Source: Mariniphaga sp041686935 (GTDB lineage: Bacteria > Bacteroidota > Bacteroidia > Bacteroidales > Prolixibacteraceae). Taken from it: DNA of 64,000 bases. This document shows positions 18,001 to 28,013 of this stretch, one piece after another (the stretch's first letter is position 1; every line of letters begins with the position of its first letter). The stretch is taken from NCBI GenBank assembly GCA_041686935.1, contig JAWLCW010000018.1:1-64000 (forward strand), written 5' to 3'. The translations under genes were made by a program, and so were the position numbers. Under the pieces are notes generated by a model. That model saw only the letters and a list, made by a program, of their open reading frames with translations, was not told the DNA's origin and did not search any database.

Positions 18001-19253
18001 TCTTTTCTTTTGATGTTCAAAAAATTGAAGAAGTACTTTACAATTTGATATCAAATGCATTTAAACATACTCCCAATAATCAATCTATTATTGTAAGTGT
18101 TGACCTTAAAGAAAATCAGGAAACTGAAGAAAATCACATTTTGATTACCGTATTTAACGAAGGAAAAGAAATACAGGAAAACGAAAGGTTGAAGATTTTC
18201 GACAGGTTTTACAAAGTGGATGAAAAAACTGAAGGAGCAGGAATCGGTTTATCTTTTGCAAAATCACTGGTTGAAATGCACAACGGTACCATTGAAGTGG
18301 AATCCTTACCAGGAAAGGGTGTTGCTTTTCATGTTATATTGCCGTATGTAAAACCGGAAGAAATAATTGAACCTGATTTGCCGGATATGGTAAAATCTGC
18401 CAGTTCAATTCAAATCCCTGATCTGTCTGGTAATTTTTATGGTTTGGAAAAATCTGAAATAACAATATTGATAGTTGAAGATAATGCTGAACTTGGTGAA
18501 TTTTTGGTAAACATTTTTTCCGGAAAATACAATTGTCTGCACGCTGCCAATGGTATTGAAGGCTGGGAACTTGTTCAGAAACATTTCCCCGAAGTAATTA
18601 TTTCAGATATAATAATGCCGGGCATGGATGGTCTGGAATTATGCAAAAAAGTGAAAGAAAACCGTGAAACCTGTCATATCCCGGTTTTATTGCTCACTGC
18701 CAAAGATTCGCCCGAGCAGGTTACTGCGGGATATTCTGCCGGAGCAGATTCTTACGTTACAAAACCTTTCAACGTTAAATTGCTGGTTTCCCAAACGGAA
18801 AGGCTGATTCAAAACCGTCATCTAATCAGGGAGAAATACAGAACTCAGAATTTTATGATAGAAGTTGCACCAGGAAATACTTCCCGCGACGAAAAATTTG
18901 TTCGGGAAGTAAGGAAAATTCTGGAAAATAATATTTCTGATCCTGAGTTTAATGTGAATAAATTGTCTCAGGATCTTAACATCAGCACTACACAGCTTTA
19001 CAGGCGGCTGAAAGAGATAACAAATTATTCGCCTGTGGAATTTATAAGGATTATTAAACTGCAGAAGGCTTATGGATTGCTGAGCAAACGAAGTAATACG
19101 GTTAAGGAAGTTTGTTACCTTACCGGTTTTAATAATATGTCCTATTTTATTAAATGTTTCAGGGAACAATTTGGAGTTACGCCTGCATATTTTCGAGACA
19201 ACGGACTTAAGGAAAATGAAAATAAAAAAGTGACAAATACTATTTTAAATTGA
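15090..19253 (+). CDS. Hybrid two-component system regulator (HTCS)
   Basis: A single-polypeptide sensor and regulator of about 1387 residues. I start at the ATG 15090 (MKSCIISLLTILLFAG, a signal peptide) rather than one 12 bp earlier. Two seven-bladed regulator-propeller repeats, with many LWVGT/IWIAT strands, fill about residues 25-740. A Y_Y_Y Ig-like domain (about 745-815) and one transmembrane helix (about 825-845) follow. The HisKA box AHELRTPLSLI has the phospho-His near 871. Then come HATPase N- and G-boxes (NLISNAFKHTPNN, GAGIGLSFAKSL), a receiver with the phospho-Asp in IISDIIMPGMDG near 1173 and Lys in YVTKPF, and an AraC-type HTH at about 1270-1375. It sits just upstream of the FAS1/SusCD locus, which it very likely controls on sensing a glycan fragment in the periplasm. 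Confidence 0.95.
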   Translation: MKSCIISLLTILLFAGNCFGKDFRYLLTEDGLPDGEINSIVQDSAGNMWFATWSGLVKYDGYYFEIFRPELGNPMSLPEKKIKLLFVDSQDNLWVSTSMNLCRFNKKNKTFYTFHFEGIQNKGINIIGLSELNDNLVVHAVDGIFLIPFSELDNTDYIVPKQEIFSEGIPFYGYIHYAASVNREKLLLVHHNSSGFSQVYFTSLKKSDDQMTIQVDTLLHVQGLINDITWVPGGNVIYMATTRGIIPYSIERSQFLKNSFFPNYDIQKVYYASNHRIYASLPEPRLLYLDLHTGLTGDYVSNPNIPGNLLDNEIHSIYEDFSGNLWVGHQGQGLSIKNLSQKKFQSFKRNPFDEVSLNSNTIMCFEGTENEIIIGCRSNGLNIIPKRQTTGREIRYQTIPIKQKNSPGSINDGVWDIAKQSDSLFWVGTEMGLFKLARNRAGWQLEPFNGYPAVNHSIRKIFIDSNNNIWCGSHGFGLIFIPNLEHNTEGVNYQYESISGNPETLSDNVIHDIFVDNKKRFWVGTNHGFNRLSGDYDNLDLSGKNRPDLKFKSYIAEKPLESYLNNNEINCFFENFDGTIWIATQGGGINILDPESGKFKHITTEDGLPSDDVIALLPDEDGNLWISTANGLVRYNRFDNEPSFTVFHSFDGIQGETFMINSYYKAADGQMFFGGDKGFTSFYPREIQINKIAPKIWLTNFRIRNQIVEIGDTLYRNTVFDKNLNDVKEIVLPYKNNNFSIGVSALHFQHPPGNSISYILEGLFDTWYTVPATSRFVYLSNIPPGTYTFRARTISSDNIVSDEEKSMIIEIRPPWYLTWLAFVLYGIFAAAATFGFIYVLINRQKLIYQKKIDKIAIENNENKLLFLTNIAHELRTPLSLIIAPIEDLAANMKVDSKWKNHLQLISRNSNYLLRLINQIIDFRKLNAGKLTFQPQSADIVRVVKDVVLNFKGFESGRNVNLQIKIPPDPLFFSFDVQKIEEVLYNLISNAFKHTPNNQSIIVSVDLKENQETEENHILITVFNEGKEIQENERLKIFDRFYKVDEKTEGAGIGLSFAKSLVEMHNGTIEVESLPGKGVAFHVILPYVKPEEIIEPDLPDMVKSASSIQIPDLSGNFYGLEKSEITILIVEDNAELGEFLVNIFSGKYNCLHAANGIEGWELVQKHFPEVIISDIIMPGMDGLELCKKVKENRETCHIPVLLLTAKDSPEQVTAGYSAGADSYVTKPFNVKLLVSQTERLIQNRHLIREKYRTQNFMIEVAPGNTSRDEKFVREVRKILENNISDPEFNVNKLSQDLNISTTQLYRRLKEITNYSPVEFIRIIKLQKAYGLLSKRSNTVKEVCYLTGFNNMSYFIKCFREQFGVTPAYFRDNGLKENENKKVTNTILN

Positions 19254-19326
19254 TATCTTTGTATGAAATACAATTATAAAAAGGCTCATGAACGATTTGT
19301 GTTATTGATGGCAGAATTTGTAATAC

Positions 19327-19354
19327 ATTGTGAAAGGCATTTTTTATAAGTTTG
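19327..19354 (+). promoter_or_regulatory. Candidate promoter of the FAS1/SusCD locus
   Basis: TAAGTTTG (19347-19354) exactly matches TAnnTTTG. ATTG (19327-19330) lies 16 bp upstream, slightly short of the usual 17-21. The first gene starts at 19396, which gives a leader of about 35 nt. This is the expected place for HTCS-activated transcription; the regulator's binding site itself was not identified. Confidence 0.45.
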
Positions 19355-19395
19355 GCGCGTCAAATGGATGAGTTTTATTATTAATAATAAATAAA

Positions 19396-21696
19396 ATGAT
19401 TAGGAATAAACCAATTTTATTACCAGCCTTATTGGCAATGATACTATTGTTTAATAGTTGCCAGGAGGAACTAAGTAAATACGACAGGCCTGAATGGCTC
19501 GCCGGGAAACTTTATACCCAAATTCTTGATCAACCGGAATTATCAACCTTTGCCCGATGTGTTGAACTTACCGGCTATGACCAACTGATAAATGTTTCCG
19601 GAAGCTATACTGTTTTTGCTCCTTCAAACGAGGCATTCAATGCCTGGTTAGCCAGCAACCCTTCATACAATTCGGTGGAGGATATTCCATTGCCGGAACT
19701 TGAGCGGCTTGTCAGGTATCACATTGTGCAAAACCCGTGGTCAAAACTTCAGCTTCGTTCGCTCGATGTTTACGGCTGGATTGATACTCTGGACATAAAC
19801 AACAACCAACCCAAAGGGTTCAAACGGGAAACCCTGCTGTTTGAAAGAGACCGGAAATACGGTGTTGTTTATCAGGACAGGCGTTTTCAGATTCGGGATA
19901 CGTTACAGGCAAACCTGCACCGGAGGGTTGCTACCGACTCGCGCAAGTATGCTCCGATTTTCTTCAGCGAATACTTTAATATTTACGATTTGTCTTCTTC
20001 TGATTATGAATTTTATTTTGACCGGCCTTTTGGAGGTTCAAATGACATTCATTATGCCAACGGACGAATTATAAGTGATGAAGTTTTTGCTGAAAACGGA
20101 TTTGTTTATGTGATTGATCAGGTAGTTGAACCGCTAAAAAACGGATATCAGTTTATAAGCGATGAAAGTTCAACCTATAAATACACACAATTCCGCGACC
20201 TGGTAAATATTTTTCCTCAGTTTGAATACAACCAGCAGAAAACATTTGCTCAACCAGGCGCTGACCTTGGTTTAGCCGTTGATTCACTGTTCGATTTGAC
20301 CTTCCCTCAGTTGGCATTTAATATTACCGCCGAACAAACCAGACCTCCGACAGGAACTTTCGGGTTACCGCAAAATGTTTCCATCCGGTATCATCATGGA
20401 TTAATGGCTCCAACGAATGAAGCCTTTGATAAATTTGTACGCGATTATATTCAAATTCCCAGAGGTTGGGGAACATTAAACGGAGCTCCGTTGCATATAA
20501 AAAGAATAATTGCCAATACTTATCTATCAGTTAATCCGATTTATCCCAGCGATATTGAAAAAGGATTCTATAACGGTGAACTGGATATCGTGCAATTGGA
20601 TCAGAGTTCAATTGTTCAGAAAGATTTTGGCAGCAACAGCACATTTATTGGTTTAAACGAGGCTATTGTTCCCAGAGCATTCAGCAGTGTTACCGGACCG
20701 GTTTATTTGCAGCAGGGGTATTCAAAAGTGATGTATGCCATTGAAGAAGCCGGCCTTTTGCCCTCTTTAAAAAGGAGAAATCAGGATTATATGTTCTTTG
20801 TGGAATCTGATCTGAACACTTCATTGGACTCCTCTTTGATTTATGACAGGCCGAATAACAGGTTTTCCGTTTTCCTGGTAACTCAGGGTGGGTTTACCCA
20901 GTTTTTTCTGAATAAAAATGATTTGAGAATGTTACTCCTTAACCATATCGCTTCTGCCCAGCCAAAAGGGCTGGCCAGGAAAGAGTTTATTCCAAATCTG
21001 GCCGGAAACTTTATTATAGTAAACAACGAAACCGGCGAGGTTTCGGGTACCGGTGCAACCACAATTGGCTACCGCGGAACTGTTCCCGCACCAGAGTTTC
21101 CAAGGGTACTGAGTTCTGAAGCGGATAACGGGACCACTTATGAAATACAAAACTGGTTTAGTTTTACAAGTGCAACTATTTTTTCCAGGATTTCCACCGA
21201 GTTTCCTACATTTCATCAGTTGATGCGAAAAGCAGGCCTTTCCCTTGATCAGCAGTTCAGGTACAGCTTTATTTCCAACAACGAGTTTTATACCATTTTT
21301 ATACCCAGTAATGAAGCCATACAGGAGGCAGGCCTTAACTCCCTCCCTGTTAACGAACTTCGGCAGGTGTTGTTGTTGCATTTTGTTCAGGGTGAACTGA
21401 TTTTTACCGATGGCAATAAACAATCAGGCTATTTTGAAACTGCAAGAATAGATGAAAAATCAACTCCTTTTTCCAATGTATATACCCAAATGTTTGTTGA
21501 ACCGGGAATTGATGTTATCCGGTTCAGAACCAAAGAGGGAGGACTTTTTACCGAAATTTCCGAATCACAGGTTACCAACCGGCTTGCCGGTGTTAATCTC
21601 GGTACAGGGCAGGAGGTTTTCCCGAATTCCTATAACAATGCCGTTATTCACCAGATTAACAAGGTGCTTAATGTGAATGAATTAGATACCCAATAG
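19396..21696 (+). CDS. Multi-FAS1 (fasciclin) surface lipoprotein
   Basis: A 766-residue lipoprotein: a signal peptide with lipobox LFNSC, mature start CQEELSKYDRPEW. It appears to contain four FAS1-like units (about 35-245, 260-430, 440-600, 605-760). The first has the classic GSYTVFAPSNEAFNAWL and a late GFVYVIDQVVEPL; others show HGLMAPTNEAFDKFV and FYTIFIPSNEAI. FAS1 domains are adhesion or ligand-binding modules. It is the first gene after the HTCS and lies 44 bp before susC, so it is probably an outer-surface component of the import machine, replacing SusE/F-type glycan-binding proteins. That function is inference. Confidence 0.88.
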   Translation: MIRNKPILLPALLAMILLFNSCQEELSKYDRPEWLAGKLYTQILDQPELSTFARCVELTGYDQLINVSGSYTVFAPSNEAFNAWLASNPSYNSVEDIPLPELERLVRYHIVQNPWSKLQLRSLDVYGWIDTLDINNNQPKGFKRETLLFERDRKYGVVYQDRRFQIRDTLQANLHRRVATDSRKYAPIFFSEYFNIYDLSSSDYEFYFDRPFGGSNDIHYANGRIISDEVFAENGFVYVIDQVVEPLKNGYQFISDESSTYKYTQFRDLVNIFPQFEYNQQKTFAQPGADLGLAVDSLFDLTFPQLAFNITAEQTRPPTGTFGLPQNVSIRYHHGLMAPTNEAFDKFVRDYIQIPRGWGTLNGAPLHIKRIIANTYLSVNPIYPSDIEKGFYNGELDIVQLDQSSIVQKDFGSNSTFIGLNEAIVPRAFSSVTGPVYLQQGYSKVMYAIEEAGLLPSLKRRNQDYMFFVESDLNTSLDSSLIYDRPNNRFSVFLVTQGGFTQFFLNKNDLRMLLLNHIASAQPKGLARKEFIPNLAGNFIIVNNETGEVSGTGATTIGYRGTVPAPEFPRVLSSEADNGTTYEIQNWFSFTSATIFSRISTEFPTFHQLMRKAGLSLDQQFRYSFISNNEFYTIFIPSNEAIQEAGLNSLPVNELRQVLLLHFVQGELIFTDGNKQSGYFETARIDEKSTPFSNVYTQMFVEPGIDVIRFRTKEGGLFTEISESQVTNRLAGVNLGTGQEVFPNSYNNAVIHQINKVLNVNELDTQ

Positions 21697-21740
21697 TTCA
21701 AATTGAAAAGATTGTATAAAACCTAAGGTTTGTGAACACG

Positions 21741-24700
21741 ATGAAAAAAATCAGAATTACCATAATTTTTATAGCAGCACTTTGTAGCTTCTTAATTGCA
21801 AATGCCCAGGAACGAACCATTCTGAGAGGCAGGGTCATCGATAAAGGAGACAAAACAACCATTATCGGGGCTAATATAGTTGAGTACGATAGTGAAGATC
21901 GTGTGGTGAATGGTACGATTACCAACGTGAACGGCGACTTTGTGCTGCAAATGTCAAACCCCGCAAATACAGTCAGGGTTAGTGTTATCGGTTATAAAGC
22001 GCAGGAAATACCTGTTGATCCGAGTAAAACCATTATGATTGAACTCGAAACTTCTGATGTTGCTCTTGGCGAAGTTACAGTTACTGCCGAAGCCCGTTCG
22101 GTAAACACGCTTACCAACATTGACGACAGGGATAAAGCTTCGTCTTCCGTGAAAGTTGATTTAATGGACATGCAGGACATTGGGGTACTTTCGGCAGCCG
22201 ACGCCCTCCAGGGAAAAGTCAGTGGGCTTGATATTATCTCTGCATCAGGCGACCCGGGTTCCGGCTCTCAGCTTGTAATTCGCGGATTGAGCTCCATGGG
22301 AAACAGCCAGCCGCTTATCGTTATAGACGGTGTTCCGCAATTCAGAATCCAAAGCAGTTTCGATTTAAGTTCGGCTGATACCGAAGACATCAGTAACCTA
22401 ATTAATATTGCCCTTCAGGATATCAAGTCCATTGAAGTTTTAAAAGATGCTGCATCTACTGCTATTTATGGTTCTCAGGGCGCAGATGGGGTGTTGCTTA
22501 TTGAAACCCATAAAGGGCGTATGGGAAAAGTACAGTTCGATTACCAATATAAAAACAGCCTGAATTTTCAACCGCCTGCAATTCCAATGTTGAGTGGTGA
22601 CGAATACATTATGCTGCAACTGGAAGCCTGGCACAATGCCCGCGGTGTGTTTACCATTCCTCAGGAAATTGCCTATAACCGCGATTATGTGGATTTCCAC
22701 AACTATTCCCAAAATACCGACTGGATTAAGGAAATTACCCAGAATGCCATGACGCATGACCATTATTTCAGCATTGGGGGCGGGGGTGAAAAAACCAGAT
22801 ATTTTACTTCGTTCAGTTATGTGGATGAAGGTGGTACTACTATTCATACGAGTGCACAGCGGTTTTCCACCCGTGTAAACCTCGATTACTTCCTTTCCCG
22901 CAACCTGCTGTTCCAGGTGAAATTTAATTATAACTCAAATACAACTGAAGGAAATCTCCGGATTGAAAACAGGAATATCAGGGAAATGGCCTATATTAAA
23001 TCGCCTAACATGAGTATATGGGAATACGATGCTTATGGAAACCTGACGGGCGAATACTTTACCCCGATAAACAGTTATCAGGGAAATGGCGTTACCTTTT
23101 TTAATCCGGTAGCTGTGGCAAAACTTGGTATGAACGACAGGGTAATGAACAGCCTCGAAAACACCTTCCTTTTGCAGTACAGGTTTAACGACTGGCTCCT
23201 TTTCCGCGAAACCATTTCTTTCCAGTACCAGGGTGATAAATCGAAAAATTACCTGCCTTACAACGCTATTGGAGCCGACTGGCTGGCCTGGAACGTAAAC
23301 AAGGCGGAAGAAAGCAATAACCTGAACCAGAGTATCAGAACCGAATCGCAGATTGCATTCAACTCACCTTTTGCCAATCAGGACCACCAGCTTACAGGTG
23401 CGTTTACCTGGATTACCGACCAGGCAGGTTATGAATGGATGAACATTCAAAGTAACCGCACACCGAGTACCGATATAAAAGACCCGGCCATTGATGCCCA
23501 GATTAACTGGATTGGAACAGGCTCGGGTGAAAGCCGCATGTTGAGCGGATTATCCAACGTGAATTACAAATACCTCGACCGGTATATGATTCAAACCATT
23601 TTACGGGCCGATGCCCACTCCTCATTCGGAAGCAATAACCGGTGGGGGCTTTTTAAAGGCTTGTCTTTGGGCTGGAGGTTCTCAAGTGAGTCGTTCCTGA
23701 ACTCGCTCGACTGGCTGGGCGAAAGCATGCTGAGAGCAAGCTGGGGTGTGGCCGGTCGTCAGCCGGGCGATGTTTATGCCCGCTTTGCAACCTATGAATC
23801 CACAGGAACGGGAAGCTACATGCTAAATCCCGCTATTGCCCCTACAAGTATTCAGCTCAATAACCTCAAATGGGAAACCATTACTTCGTACAATGCAGGT
23901 ATTGAGGTAAGTTTGTTTAATGACAGGGTTTATATTGAAAGTGATGTTTACCAGAAAGTTACTACAGACATTCTTTTTGGAGGCACACAACCTTGGCAAT
24001 ATTATTTAATTCCTACATCTTCAGGTTATGATGGCCTTAAATACTTAAACGGAGGTAAAATGACCAATGTGGGCTGGGAGCTGATGCTCGACGGAAGGGC
24101 CGTACGTACCAAAGACTGGCTGGTTTCATTTAACTTCAATACTTCGCAAAACATCAATACTTTTAATGAACTTCCGGAAAACTTTAACCCGGAACGCTCT
24201 ACTTCAATCGGAAACGGACAGTATCCGCTGCGCGTTCAGGAGGGTGAACCCATCGGGTCATTCTTCGGATTCAGATATTTGGGCGTTTGGGCCAGCGATG
24301 AAGACGTGGTTGCCCGCGATGTTGACGGAAACATTCTCCGCGACAGCCAGGGCAGGCCTATACCGCTTCGTTATACTGATTCTTATACATTTAAAGGCGG
24401 CGACCCCATTTACGAAGATATTAACCACGACGGGAAAATTGACCTGAACGATGTGGTTTATATCGGCGACTCTAACCCGGATTTTATCGGAGGTTTCGGT
24501 GCCAATCTAAGGTATAGGAATTTCGATTTTTCAGCCGCTTTCCATTACCGTATCGGTTTTGATATTGTTAACCGTGTTGCAATAGAATCCGAAGGTATGA
24601 ATAACCGGAACAATCAAAGCAAGGCTGTTTTGAGCCGCTGGCGTGTGCAAGGTCAGGACGAACCCGGTTTGCTTCCAAAAGCCTACATGAACCATCCGGC

Positions 24701-24980
24701 CAATAACCTGGGTTCAGACCGGTATGTTGAAAAAGGCGATTATCTGCGTTTAAACAACATAAAACTTGGTTACCAGTTAAGCCAGGAAATGTGTAACAGA
24801 CTGGGTGTGAGAAAAGCAAACTTTACACTGAGTGCACGGAAACTGTTTACTTTTACAAACTACTCGGGTCAGGATCCCGAAGTTGGGCAGGATGCCAGTA
24901 ATCCATTCTGGATTGGAGAGGATAAGGCAAATACACCTCCACCCAAAATTGTAACTTTTAGTATAGCTGTTGGATTTTAA
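21741..24980 (+). CDS. SusC/RagA TonB-dependent glycan importer
   Basis: A 1079-residue outer-membrane receptor. The ATG at 21741 (MKKIRITIIFIAALCSFLIANAQ, signal peptide) is preferred over a GTG three codons earlier. A carboxypeptidase-like regulatory domain (about 27-110, LRGRVIDKGDKTTIIGANIV) and a plug follow, with LQGKVSGLDIISASGDPGSG, LVIRGLSSMGNSQPLIVIDG and VLKDAASTAIYGSQGADGV. The barrel contains DINHDGKIDLNDVVYIGDSNP and ends KIVTFSIAVGF. It lacks an STN domain, so it is regulated by the HTCS rather than by sigma/FecR. The susD partner follows after 14 bp. Confidence 0.96.
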   Translation: MKKIRITIIFIAALCSFLIANAQERTILRGRVIDKGDKTTIIGANIVEYDSEDRVVNGTITNVNGDFVLQMSNPANTVRVSVIGYKAQEIPVDPSKTIMIELETSDVALGEVTVTAEARSVNTLTNIDDRDKASSSVKVDLMDMQDIGVLSAADALQGKVSGLDIISASGDPGSGSQLVIRGLSSMGNSQPLIVIDGVPQFRIQSSFDLSSADTEDISNLINIALQDIKSIEVLKDAASTAIYGSQGADGVLLIETHKGRMGKVQFDYQYKNSLNFQPPAIPMLSGDEYIMLQLEAWHNARGVFTIPQEIAYNRDYVDFHNYSQNTDWIKEITQNAMTHDHYFSIGGGGEKTRYFTSFSYVDEGGTTIHTSAQRFSTRVNLDYFLSRNLLFQVKFNYNSNTTEGNLRIENRNIREMAYIKSPNMSIWEYDAYGNLTGEYFTPINSYQGNGVTFFNPVAVAKLGMNDRVMNSLENTFLLQYRFNDWLLFRETISFQYQGDKSKNYLPYNAIGADWLAWNVNKAEESNNLNQSIRTESQIAFNSPFANQDHQLTGAFTWITDQAGYEWMNIQSNRTPSTDIKDPAIDAQINWIGTGSGESRMLSGLSNVNYKYLDRYMIQTILRADAHSSFGSNNRWGLFKGLSLGWRFSSESFLNSLDWLGESMLRASWGVAGRQPGDVYARFATYESTGTGSYMLNPAIAPTSIQLNNLKWETITSYNAGIEVSLFNDRVYIESDVYQKVTTDILFGGTQPWQYYLIPTSSGYDGLKYLNGGKMTNVGWELMLDGRAVRTKDWLVSFNFNTSQNINTFNELPENFNPERSTSIGNGQYPLRVQEGEPIGSFFGFRYLGVWASDEDVVARDVDGNILRDSQGRPIPLRYTDSYTFKGGDPIYEDINHDGKIDLNDVVYIGDSNPDFIGGFGANLRYRNFDFSAAFHYRIGFDIVNRVAIESEGMNNRNNQSKAVLSRWRVQGQDEPGLLPKAYMNHPANNLGSDRYVEKGDYLRLNNIKLGYQLSQEMCNRLGVRKANFTLSARKLFTFTNYSGQDPEVGQDASNPFWIGEDKANTPPPKIVTFSIAVGF

Positions 24981-24994
24981 TACATTATCTGATT

Positions 24995-26464
24995 ATGAGA
25001 ACAAAAGCAAAATATTTTCTGATTTCCCTGGTAATACTCATGCAGGTTTCCTGCAGTGAATGGCTTGATTTGCAGCCTCCCGGAGGTCTGGTAAGGGATG
25101 AATTCTGGAAAACAAAAGAGGATGTGGAAGCGGTTGTAATGGCAGCTTATGAATCGTTTGCCTCTTTAGACCGCACGTTGTTTGTATTTGGGGAAGTAAG
25201 AGCCGATTTGGTTGAAGGAGATTTTAACCAGCCCTGGAACGAACAGCTCCTGATGGAAAACAACATCTACCCGGATAATTCTATTTGCAGTTGGGCAAAC
25301 TTTTACAAGGTTATTAATTACTGCAACGAGGTTATTTTAAATGCTCCGAAAGTGAGAGAGATTGACAATACATTTACCGATTTCCAGATGTACAGTTTAA
25401 TGTCGGAAGCTTATTTTCTGAGAAGCCTGAGTTACTTTTATCTGGTGCGTTTGTACCGCGACGTTCCACTGGTGCTTGAACCTTCGGAATCAGACGATAC
25501 CGATTTTTACCAGCCTAAGTCAACTGAAAGCGAAGTGCTAAATCAGATTGTAGCCGATTTGGAAACCAACCGTGTTTATGCCCCATCCGGAGGTTTTCCA
25601 ACCATTGCCGAAAACAAAGGCAGGGCTTCAAAGGCTGCTTACGATGCATTACTTGCCGACATTGAATTGTGGCGGTTCAACTATGAACGGGTTCTGGCTC
25701 ACATCAGGAATATTGAACAGAATATCGAAATTTTGATGATGCCCAGTGCCAGGTGGTTCGAAATGTTTTACCCCGGAAATTCGCTCGAAAGTATTTTTGA
25801 ATTTCAGTTTGATGGAAACAGGAATCAGAACAACGGTACTTATGGGCTGACACAGCGGTTCAGCTACCAGTACGACCCAAGCCAGAAAGCGCTTGAAATG
25901 TTTGCTTTTGAATTTGCAAGCGAATTGGTTCGTGGCGAAGATGCTTCCATAAAAAAATATGGCGACGACGATTATATCATCTGGAAATATGTGGGAATGG
26001 CTCCCGACGGCCAAACCACACGTACCGGAGCCGAACAATTCAGCGCCAACTGGATTGTTTACCGGTTAGCCGATGTGATGCTGATGAAGTCGGAAGCTTT
26101 ATCACAGCTTGAACGTTACAATGAAGCACTTTTTATTCTGAATGATATCAGGGAGCGGGCCAATGTCTCACCGGTTAGCCTCGCAAATACGCGTGTGGCT
26201 TTTGAAGATGCCATTCTGAATGAAAGGGCGCTGGAGCTTGCCTATGAAGGAAAAAGGTGGTTCGATCTTTTAAGAATGGGCCGCAGAGACGATTTTGCAC
26301 GGAAAGACAAACTTATTGAAGTGATTGTTAGTAACGTACCTTCTACTCAAAAACGTATTCTGGCTGCAAAACTTACCAATCCGTTAGGCTGGTATTTGCC
26401 CATTTACGATACTGAAATTGAACGAAACAAGAATTTGGTACAAAACCCGTATTATGATTTTTAA
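24995..26464 (+). CDS. SusD/RagB-family lipoprotein
   Basis: A 489-residue surface lipoprotein: MRTKAKYFLISLVILMQVSC with the lipidated cysteine at about 20, then SEWLDLQPPGG. SusD hallmarks are LMSEAYFLRSLSYFYLVRLY in the TPR region, RLADVMLMKSEALSQL, LNDIRERANV and ERALELAYEGKRWFDLLRMGR near the C-terminus. Partner of the SusC 14 bp upstream. The next FAS1 gene starts 1 bp after the stop, so translation is likely coupled. Confidence 0.96.
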   Translation: MRTKAKYFLISLVILMQVSCSEWLDLQPPGGLVRDEFWKTKEDVEAVVMAAYESFASLDRTLFVFGEVRADLVEGDFNQPWNEQLLMENNIYPDNSICSWANFYKVINYCNEVILNAPKVREIDNTFTDFQMYSLMSEAYFLRSLSYFYLVRLYRDVPLVLEPSESDDTDFYQPKSTESEVLNQIVADLETNRVYAPSGGFPTIAENKGRASKAAYDALLADIELWRFNYERVLAHIRNIEQNIEILMMPSARWFEMFYPGNSLESIFEFQFDGNRNQNNGTYGLTQRFSYQYDPSQKALEMFAFEFASELVRGEDASIKKYGDDDYIIWKYVGMAPDGQTTRTGAEQFSANWIVYRLADVMLMKSEALSQLERYNEALFILNDIRERANVSPVSLANTRVAFEDAILNERALELAYEGKRWFDLLRMGRRDDFARKDKLIEVIVSNVPSTQKRILAAKLTNPLGWYLPIYDTEIERNKNLVQNPYYDF

Positions 26465-26465
26465 C

Positions 26466-28013
26466 ATGAAAAGAATAGCATACATATTAGGTTTGTTGTT
26501 GGTGGTGGGTTTTTATTCCTGCGAAAGAACACCAGTTGAAGCCAACTTCGAAGACGTAGAGAAGTTTTCAATCTACGATTACCTTACGGAAAATAAGGAA
26601 CAGTTTTCAAGTTTTATCTCTATACTGGAAAAAGGAAATCTGGATAAAACGCTAAGCGCATATAATCCTGACGGAACAGATTATACGTTGTTTTTGCCCG
26701 ATAACCAGGCAGTGAACAGATTTATTGAGGAGAGCCCGCAGTTTTCTTCACTGAATGAAATTTTAAACGATCAGGAATATGCAGCCGCATTCAGCAGGTA
26801 TCATGTGGTAAATATGGGAGTGCACACCAACCAGTTTCCATTCGGTGCATTTTCTGAACCAACCTTGTCAGAAGATTTTTTAACTGTGAGTTTTGTTATT
26901 GAAACAGATACGTCATATTACAGAATCAATAACCAGGCTTCTGTTATTTATCCAAATATTGAAGTCTCCAACGGCTATATTCATTTAATTGAAACTGCAC
27001 TAAAACCGGTTACTTTTACAAGCTATGAATGGCTGGAACAAAATCCGGGTTATTCCATTTTCAAAAATGCAGTGGATTTAACCGGATTGCGTCATTTAAT
27101 CGACTTTAATTTGAAAGAGGATGAAACCCTGAGGCCGGTTACCATGTTGGTTGAACCAGACAGGATTTACAACCAGAGTGGTGTTTCAAACGTGAATGAT
27201 TTGGCAGCTTTAATTAGCCCAAACGATAATAATTACACAAATACCTCAAATCCGTTGTACAATTATGTGGCGTATCATATCCTTTCCGGACAATATTTTA
27301 TTGATAATTTCGAAGGTGTAAGTACCAACTACATAACGTTTTCTGAAATTCCTTTAAATATAAACGGTATGGGTATCGATTTGGCAATTAACAGAGCAAA
27401 AGAGGATACTATAATCGGGCCGGGCGGGAGAATTATTGATTATATTGGTTTTTTCTACGATGAAAGCAATGTAATAACACAAAGCGGGGCTATTCATTTT
27501 ATTGACAGGATAATGAAACAAAGAACTCCGTCGCGTTCAATCCGCACCTTCGAATTTTATGAAGAACCGCTTTTAAACAGGTATCGCCAGGAACCGGGAA
27601 ATTATCTTATTGAAGATCCTGAAGCACTTTTCAATATTAAATGGTCGGGAGCTGACCTGTTTTTTATTGAACTTGGCGAACAGGAATCATCTGCCTGGGG
27701 TAACGATTACCTCGAAATAAACGGCGATTTTATTATATCTTATACCATCCCCCGTATTATTCAGGGAAGGTACAGAGTATTAATAAGGGCTGAAGCATTT
27801 AATGCACAGAATGCATTAATTGAAGTTTTCCTTGACGGGAAAAAAATTGGCAGTCTCGTTGACTTGTCGACAGGTGGCTCCTCAAATAGTCCGTTCCAGA
27901 CTATTGAACTGGGGACTGTTGATTTTAAGCGCTATACAACACATGTTGTGGAAGTCAGGCCACTTATTCCGGGACGCTTCCTGTGGGACTTTATTCGTTT
28001 TGAACCTTTTTAA
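26466..28013 (+). CDS. FAS1-domain surface lipoprotein with C-terminal beta-sandwich
   Basis: A 515-residue lipoprotein starting MKRIAYILGLLLVVGFYSCE, so the lipid cysteine is near 19; a longer frame would begin inside susD and has no signal peptide. A FAS1 unit (about 35-190) contains DYTLFLPDNQAVNRFI and GYIHLIETALKPV. A second, weaker unit spans about 195-370. The last ~130 residues are a beta-rich domain with RYRVLIRAEAFNAQNALIEV and FLDGKKIGSLVDL, a shape common in carbohydrate-binding modules. It is between a susD and another FAS1 gene, spaced by 1 and 0 bp. Candidate glycan-binding protein; binding is untested. Confidence 0.85.
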   Translation: MKRIAYILGLLLVVGFYSCERTPVEANFEDVEKFSIYDYLTENKEQFSSFISILEKGNLDKTLSAYNPDGTDYTLFLPDNQAVNRFIEESPQFSSLNEILNDQEYAAAFSRYHVVNMGVHTNQFPFGAFSEPTLSEDFLTVSFVIETDTSYYRINNQASVIYPNIEVSNGYIHLIETALKPVTFTSYEWLEQNPGYSIFKNAVDLTGLRHLIDFNLKEDETLRPVTMLVEPDRIYNQSGVSNVNDLAALISPNDNNYTNTSNPLYNYVAYHILSGQYFIDNFEGVSTNYITFSEIPLNINGMGIDLAINRAKEDTIIGPGGRIIDYIGFFYDESNVITQSGAIHFIDRIMKQRTPSRSIRTFEFYEEPLLNRYRQEPGNYLIEDPEALFNIKWSGADLFFIELGEQESSAWGNDYLEINGDFIISYTIPRIIQGRYRVLIRAEAFNAQNALIEVFLDGKKIGSLVDLSTGGSSNSPFQTIELGTVDFKRYTTHVVEVRPLIPGRFLWDFIRFEPF